DNA of 64,000 bases, from the NCBI GenBank assembly GCA_035048495.1, contig CM068549.1:16897103-16961102 (forward strand), given 5' to 3'. The stretch comes from Euptelea pleiosperma. Taxonomy: Eukaryota > Streptophyta > Magnoliopsida > Ranunculales > Eupteleaceae. The position numbers and the translations under genes are program-made. Positions 59,260-64,000 of the stretch are shown here, piece by piece. Numbering within the stretch: position 1 is the stretch's first letter; each line of letters opens with the position of its first letter. Below the pieces are notes generated by a model. It did no database searches. It had not been told where the DNA came from and was given only the letters and a program-made list of their open reading frames with translations.

Positions 59260-60727
59260 ATCTCCCCCTTTGGTAATTCCGTGACAAAAAATATTTAATC
59301 ATATAGGAGGTAAAAAATAGAAAATACAATCACACCCTCTTACATGATTCACTCACTATCTCACACTCTCTCGGAGATAATCGAACAGATATAATGGAAT
59401 GACTTTTGATCTGTTCGCTGCACATTCTACCAACAATACATACTATGTAATATCATCGACAATCAATAAATCTTTAAAATGCAGTGAGTTAATTATGCAC
59501 ATCACAAGTAGAGAAATCGAAAATAAAATTTTTTCTCCCCCTATCTCATGCATCAACTTATTTTTACCGCTATGAATTTTTCTCCCCCTTTTTGTCACAG
59601 ATTGACAAAGGTACAGAAATATAAGCAAATAACAAACATGCAATAAATATCATCATAAAGAACAAGTGCATATGTATATACAAACCAAAGTCAATTAACA
59701 TCAATTATCAAATATAGTAGATCTTGAAAAATAGATTGAGCCTTAGAGAGTCGTGATATGAATATCAATTAGGATAAATTTATTTTAAGAAATAGAAACA
59801 AAAAATTTTATTGAAACTTGGTTGATTAATACTGACTGAGAGTAACACGAAATACAGAACTTGTGTAGGTTATAATTCCAACTCGATCATGATTTATATA
59901 GAAATTCGTATTCGTCAGTTAATCAAAAATACTAAGTCAAAGAAAGTAATAAAATCATTGCTCTTGAGAACCTGTAGTAGATAACGTGCTGTCATCAGAA
60001 TCGACACAAGAGAGGATAAGTAATTTCAGTAATATTCCAGACATCCGATTCTAGAAATCCCGGAGGTATCCTGTATCTAGATATGAAATCCTCATTAGAG
60101 CTATTAAGGGTTCTCACATACACTCATGTATATGGGTATTTGCTAATGGATAAGAATTTTTCTAGCAAATTAGCTATCTTTTACACCCTTTTTATTCACT
60201 TTGAGTATAGGTAGCTTTCACTCTCCATGTAGGTAGCCCTTTTCTACAGCAATAAGAATCAGATTTCAATTTCAAACAGGGCCATACAGATGACTTTCAC
60301 TCTAATTTTTGTGGAGGTAGCTGTTTCCTTAGAATAATAACTTTCATTGGAAAGCCAACAGTCGACTATAGTGCGGTTTCGAAATCAACTGAAGGCAGGA
60401 ACACTACTAATTTGAAGTCATATCTAGTAGAGGTTTATTCCTTAATCTTGGAATAAGATCTAGAAATAATACTGAAATCATATCTATTCTTGGAGAAAAA
60501 TCAATCAGTGTGTAGTGTGTGAAACATATGTTTGTAAGAGATAATTTTAACCACTAACAGAGACAAGGTATAATGGACTAATCATTACAAACATTGGAAT
60601 ATATATATATATATATATCATGATATGATCTTGATAGAACTTATGACAAGTCTAAATTTAGATCAATCAAAATCAGTTCTAATCAACCAGATTATTATGA
60701 AAGTAGAAAAAAATACAAAATACAAGA

Positions 60728-60837
60728 TCAATCAATCAAACTAATACCGATAAATTTTCGAAGAAATTCGAATCTAACGACATCAAGAGGTTTTGTAAAG
60801 ATATCTGCTAATTGATTTTCTGTTGCGACATGCTCCA
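60728..60837 (-). pseudogene. Copia pol C-terminus (RNase H end)
   Basis: The minus-strand translation EHVATENQLADIFTKPLDVV, continuing RFEFLRKFIGISLID and a stop, is the conserved end of plant Copia polyproteins. Everything upstream in pol is missing; the sequence switches at 60838 to an inverted gag fragment. Confidence 0.88.
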
Positions 60838-61487
60838 AGGTGAAAATATATCCAGATCTTCATTGTCTGAGGACTATTTGAATATAGCCTATGAGAAATT
60901 ATATTTAGATAGTCTGAGATTGATCAAAGAAAAAAAAGTTTTATTCTTACAAATGGAGGAATTGAATTGTAAAAATGTTTCGTTAGAATTGGCTAATATT
61001 GAACTCACTGATGAAAGAAGACAGTGGGAAGAGGAAAGGAAATTACTTCTAATGAAAAACAATGTGTTGGAAAAAGAGTTCCAAGAGTCCTTAAAGAATC
61101 AATTGATAAACAAATATGATATTGCTAAATCTAAGAATTTTGATTCTCGTCTTAGTTCACATAAGAATAATGTGAAACTCGCATATCCTACAGAAAAATG
61201 TATGACAATAAAGTTCAAACAAACTGAATTGGTTAGTCATCATAATTCTAGGCTAAATGAGTTATACGTGAAATCTAATGAACTAAAGAAAGAAATTTAA
61301 AAATTTTTGAATTGAGAAAAACTTTGTTCTATAGTCATGTTGTTAAGAATCAATGGTCTAGAAATGACAAAAGAAAGAACAATTCATTTCTTCCAAACAA
61401 ATGGCAAAACCTTTTAAATATAAGACCATTTGGGTAAGAAAAGATGATAAAAAATGTCGTATGATTCATTCTACTTTCAATCGATTG
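60838..61487 (+). pseudogene. Copia gag fragment, coiled-coil region, inverted relative to its LTRs
   Basis: The plus-strand open frame (through 61300) gives a charged, leucine-rich coiled coil: DYLNIAYEKLYLDSLRLIKE, ...EELNCKNVSLELANIELTDE, ...RQWEEERKLLLMKNNVLEKE. After a frame break there is MAKPFKYKTIWVRKDDKKCR up to 61487. This is the spacer between the gag zinc knuckle and protease/integrase of Sirevirus-like Copia elements (family knowledge). Its orientation is opposite to the flanking pol end and LTRs. Confidence 0.7.
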
Positions 61488-62020
61488 GGCTATGTCCAAT
61501 CGATTGGGGATAAGTGTCAAATCATTTTGACTCAAAAAAGTTTGTCCCGAAGGCTCCAATCGATTTAATAGAGTCTCTAATCGATTGGGCTGAAATAAGT
61601 TTCTGCCTCGTAGTTTTCAATCGATTTCACAGAGTCACCAATCGATTGGGCTGGGGATAAGTGTCCAATCGATTGTACTATCCCGTTAGTCAATTTAATT
61701 GACTTAGACTCGGGTCAGTCCAATGACTAAGTTTGACAATTATATTTTATTCATTTTAACCAACTCCTATGGCCACCAAGTCACTTACCTTCCTAATCGA
61801 GCATACACGATCGTTAACTGATAAATCGGCAGTTACTCGGATGACTCCTGTCGTCAACCGTCTGATTCTGGCTGTCTCTGTCTTTTAGTCTTCACGTAGT
61901 TGGTGAAGTATGCGTACCATAACATCTCCACACTACACTTGTGCTCGTAGGAACGGTTACAAGAATATTTTTATGTCAAAAAGAATCTTTGCCAAATTGA
62001 ATATGAAAATATTCCTTACA
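61488..62020 (-). mobile_element. 5' LTR fragment of element E
   Basis: On the minus strand it starts TGTAAGGAATATTTTC at 62020, runs through GCACAAGTGTAGTGTGGAG and AGTCACTTGGTGGCC, and stops inside the palindrome cluster at 61488. The downstream two-thirds of the LTR, including its TATA region, and the primer-binding site are missing. Confidence 0.85.
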
Positions 62021-62159
62021 TTCTCTTGAGCTTCACTAAGACGTTTTCTATGCGATGCTGTGGGAGCATGTCATTTTTTTAGTGCATTAAGAGCGAGTGG
62101 CTCGGTAAGATTTCTTCATATTATTGTAACCTAATGAGGAGAACAACCATTGTTCTGTT

Positions 62160-62440
62160 AGAAATAGAAAAAAAGAACTAAATCAAATTTTATTAACAGA
62201 AGACGATTGGATTCAACTAAAGCCTTTGTCATCAAAATTTCGATTGGATCTAACTAATAATAAGTAGTTGAGTTTTTCTTAATGTCGGTTGGATCCAACC
62301 AAAGTTATCATAATTTCGATCAATTCCTTAATTCCAACCAATACTAAGAATTCTGAGTTTTTCTTAATGTCGGTTAGATCTAACCAAACTTGTCCTAGTA
62401 ATGCTGGTCAAATCCAACCAAACCCTTTGAGGCATTTTAT
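62160..62440 (-). repeat. Right-arm subterminal repeats of the candidate DNA transposon
   Basis: GAGTTTTTCTTAATGTCGGTT and GGATCCAACCAAA occur twice, about 86 bp apart (62269 and 62355), with weaker GATTGGATC units upstream. They are inverted relative to the left-arm array at 54080-54560. Confidence 0.65.
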
Positions 62441-62469
62441 CAAACATCATAACTTCATTTTTTGACTTA

Positions 62470-62850
62470 CCATTTTTACTTCCCTTCTTCGGCGTGATTC
62501 AGAGAATCCAATGGTGGTTTTGCTTTGGCTAAAAGTACATGCCATCTCAACGCTATCACTATCATACGTCGAAGAAAGGAAGTGAAAATGATTGTAAAAA
62601 AGAAAAAACATCGAAATAAGAGAATGGTTGGAAAAACAATTTCACAAAAACCCAATAAATAGTTAGTTTTGAATTTATAGATGATAAAACTTAAGAAAAA
62701 CTCAAAAAAAAAAAAAAATGGAAGAAAACGGGAATGGTTGGATGGAATAGAAAATCAAACTTTAAAAATAAATAAAATAACTAAAACTCACCGGAATGGC
62801 AACTGGACGGCGTAGTATTGCTGGAAGGGTTTCACCGGACATTGTAATGT
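62470..62850 (-). other. Possible short coding exons in the right arm of the DNA transposon
   Basis: On the minus strand an ATG at about 62842 opens MSGETLPAILRRPVAIP followed by GTGAGT. Downstream, MACTFSQSKTTIGFSESRRR (start about 62543) continues a few residues and is followed by GTAAGTC. Both look like small exons with donor sites. No homologue is recognised, and they may be chance or a captured gene fragment. Confidence 0.25.
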
Positions 62851-63060
62851 GGCCAAAGAGCGTTGTTGGTGCCGACGACGGAAAAGAAGGGGTAGGAGAA
62901 TAGTTGGGAGAAAGAATAAGCTTTTTACCCCTTGTTAATAGATGGGTGAGGTGCCTTTAAGCAATGGGATGCCTACTGATTGTTTTTAAAATGGGTTGGG
63001 GGCCTTATAACTTGGGTGCCCTTGGTAAGATTTGAGTGCCCTTATAACTTAGTTTATTAT

Positions 63061-64000
63061 GATTAGAAACGGTATCCACATACCTTGTACACACATAAAA
63101 AAAATTTATATTTAATAAAGTTTGATTTTTTTTTTTTTTTTTTTGAGTATTTGACATTTATAGTTTTTTTTTTTCTTTTCAAATTTTAATATATTAAAAA
63201 TCCGGCCTTAATTGGACCCAACCCAAATATGTAATGCCAGCTTAGTATGGGGCCTCAGGTGCCTCTGTTAGCAACACAATGTCAGCTACAAAACCTAAAA
63301 TAGTACTAAACATTGACCTAGGCATTGGACTTTTGGACAATGAGGAATGGGCACAGTTGCGTAATATTGTGACACCATGTAATGCGGACACTGGAATGGC
63401 GCCAGCTGGAGCGCCATACCATTGGAAAAAAGTTTAGATACAGAGGACTTCGAATGCAGTCGATGCATAGTGCTCGTTTGTTTGGGCCCACTAACCAGAT
63501 GGATATTTACCTCAAATAATGGTCAATAATTGTCAAATGTCCACGGTTTAAATCAACCCATGAAAATAACTCAAATCCAACGCCCAGAAATCACTAATCA
63601 GGCTGATTTTTTGATTTGTAGATCCACCTAGGGATTGGCCAATCATCCATACGGTCAGTCCTTTAATAGTGTACCACATGGGTCCTTGAACACTTGCATA
63701 AAGTTGCAGGCAGTGATCTTGAGTCTAATTTCGTACATTAAGGTTAAGCAAAGCGACATACAATCGTGGGGTGCTTTCAACAAGTCGGGTTGCCCTCACA
63801 AATTCGTGGGGTGCGACTAAAATTTCCCTTTTTCTCTAGTCTTAGATTTTAGCACTTTTTAAGGATTGATTCTATCCGTTGGATTCAAGCATGTTTTTCT
63901 GCATATTTTTTGGATACTAAATCCAATGGCTAGAAATTATCAATCAAGCTGATGTTTGGTACGTATTATGTATACCTTATGAACCCAAGCTGGACCAAAA
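63061..64000. repeat. Right-edge intergenic DNA with foldback repeats
   Basis: Poly(T) runs at about 63126-63144 and 63167. Foldback family copies lie at 63480-63665 and 63840-64000 (CCAATGGCTAGAAATTATCA, TGATGTTTGGTACG). No gene. Confidence 0.5.

Larger units (their letters stand above)
55232..62020 (-). mobile_element. Rearranged Sirevirus-like Copia retrotransposon (element E)
   Basis: Read on the minus strand: 5' LTR fragment 62020-61488; an internal gag fragment in inverted orientation (60838-61487); the end of pol (60837-60728, EHVATENQLADIFTKPLDVV ... ending FIGISLID, stop); a 1.4-kb non-coding stretch with three polypurine tracts (59260-59271, about 59533-59541, about 59579-59590, AGGGGGAGA type); then the 3' LTR 59259-57712 continuing at 55265-55232. 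The LTR is split by solo LTR copy D. Flanks TTTTC (55227-55231) and TTCTC (62021-62025) may be a 5-bp duplication with one mismatch. Multiple polypurine tracts and a coiled-coil gag extension are Sirevirus traits. Confidence 0.8.
52560..63060. mobile_element. Candidate DNA transposon with inverted subterminal repeats, split by a Copia insertion
   Basis: The left arm (to 55231) and right arm (from 62026) share subterminal words in opposite orientation: GGATCCAACTGAC..AAGAAAAACTC near 54504-54530 versus GAGTTTTTCTTAATGTCGG + TTGGATCC near 62268-62300. The left arm has a broken transposase-like fragment (53495). Without the 6.8-kb Copia insert it would be about 3.7 kb. The outer limits are approximate: both outer parts contain GCACCC-type words, but a clear TIR and target duplication were not resolved. 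MULE or CACTA are the likely classes. Confidence 0.45.

Noticed and set aside
55607..61680. Regularly spaced CAATCGATTGG units as a CRISPR-like array
   Set aside because: The organism is a plant, the units are imperfect and lie in LTRs, spacers are not unique, and no cas genes exist here.

Overview
This is nuclear DNA of a flowering plant. Three protein-coding genes with GT-AG introns are recognisable. All three match plant families, and everything else is AT-rich intergenic or intronic DNA packed with plant transposable elements (Copia/Sirevirus LTRs, TRIM, LINE, hAT and PIF/Harbinger-like elements). There is no bacterial, organellar or viral coding content. The very long, transposon-filled introns (8.4 kb in GAPN, 5.6 kb in the SDF2 gene) suggest a large, slowly purged genome such as a magnoliid, but the species cannot be fixed from the sequence alone.

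Layout. 1-3.1 kb, minus strand: the first three coding exons of a PDS5-type sister-chromatid cohesion cofactor; the gene runs off the left edge. 3.1-17.9 kb: intergenic, with CCAAGG...CCATGG-ended MITE-like repeats, palindromic dispersed repeats, a PIF/Harbinger-like element with a TAA target duplication, and a tandem TRIM retrotransposon (three LTRs, two 46-bp internal segments, ATTTT target duplication). 17.9-30.3 kb, minus strand: a complete nine-exon gene for non-phosphorylating NADP-dependent glyceraldehyde-3-phosphate dehydrogenase (GAPN, 496 aa). Its third intron holds a decayed Copia element, a Sirevirus-like LTR with primer-binding site, and a hAT MITE with an 8-bp target duplication. 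30.3-43.7 kb: intergenic, with a second inverted copy of the PIF-like element, two more Sirevirus-like LTRs (one containing a hAT element), a 30-bp minisatellite, an unrelated 3' LTR, and a 3.4-kb TIR element. 44.1-50.8 kb, plus strand: a complete six-exon SDF2-like (MIR-domain, ER lumen) gene; its third intron carries a 5'-truncated LINE. 51-64 kb: a DNA transposon with inverted subterminal repeats and a broken MULE/FAR1-like fragment, split by a rearranged Sirevirus-like Copia element. A same-family solo LTR has inserted into that element in the opposite orientation, giving a 1.5-kb-arm palindrome.

The three genes are unrelated housekeeping genes (chromosome cohesion, cytosolic glycolytic NADPH production, ER protein quality control) and form no cluster. 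I found no convincing new multi-gene system. The most interesting material is in transposon architecture: the minimal tandem TRIM, the LTR-in-LTR palindrome, the dense palindromic 12-mers in the Sirevirus-like LTR U3, and the inverted gag fragment.
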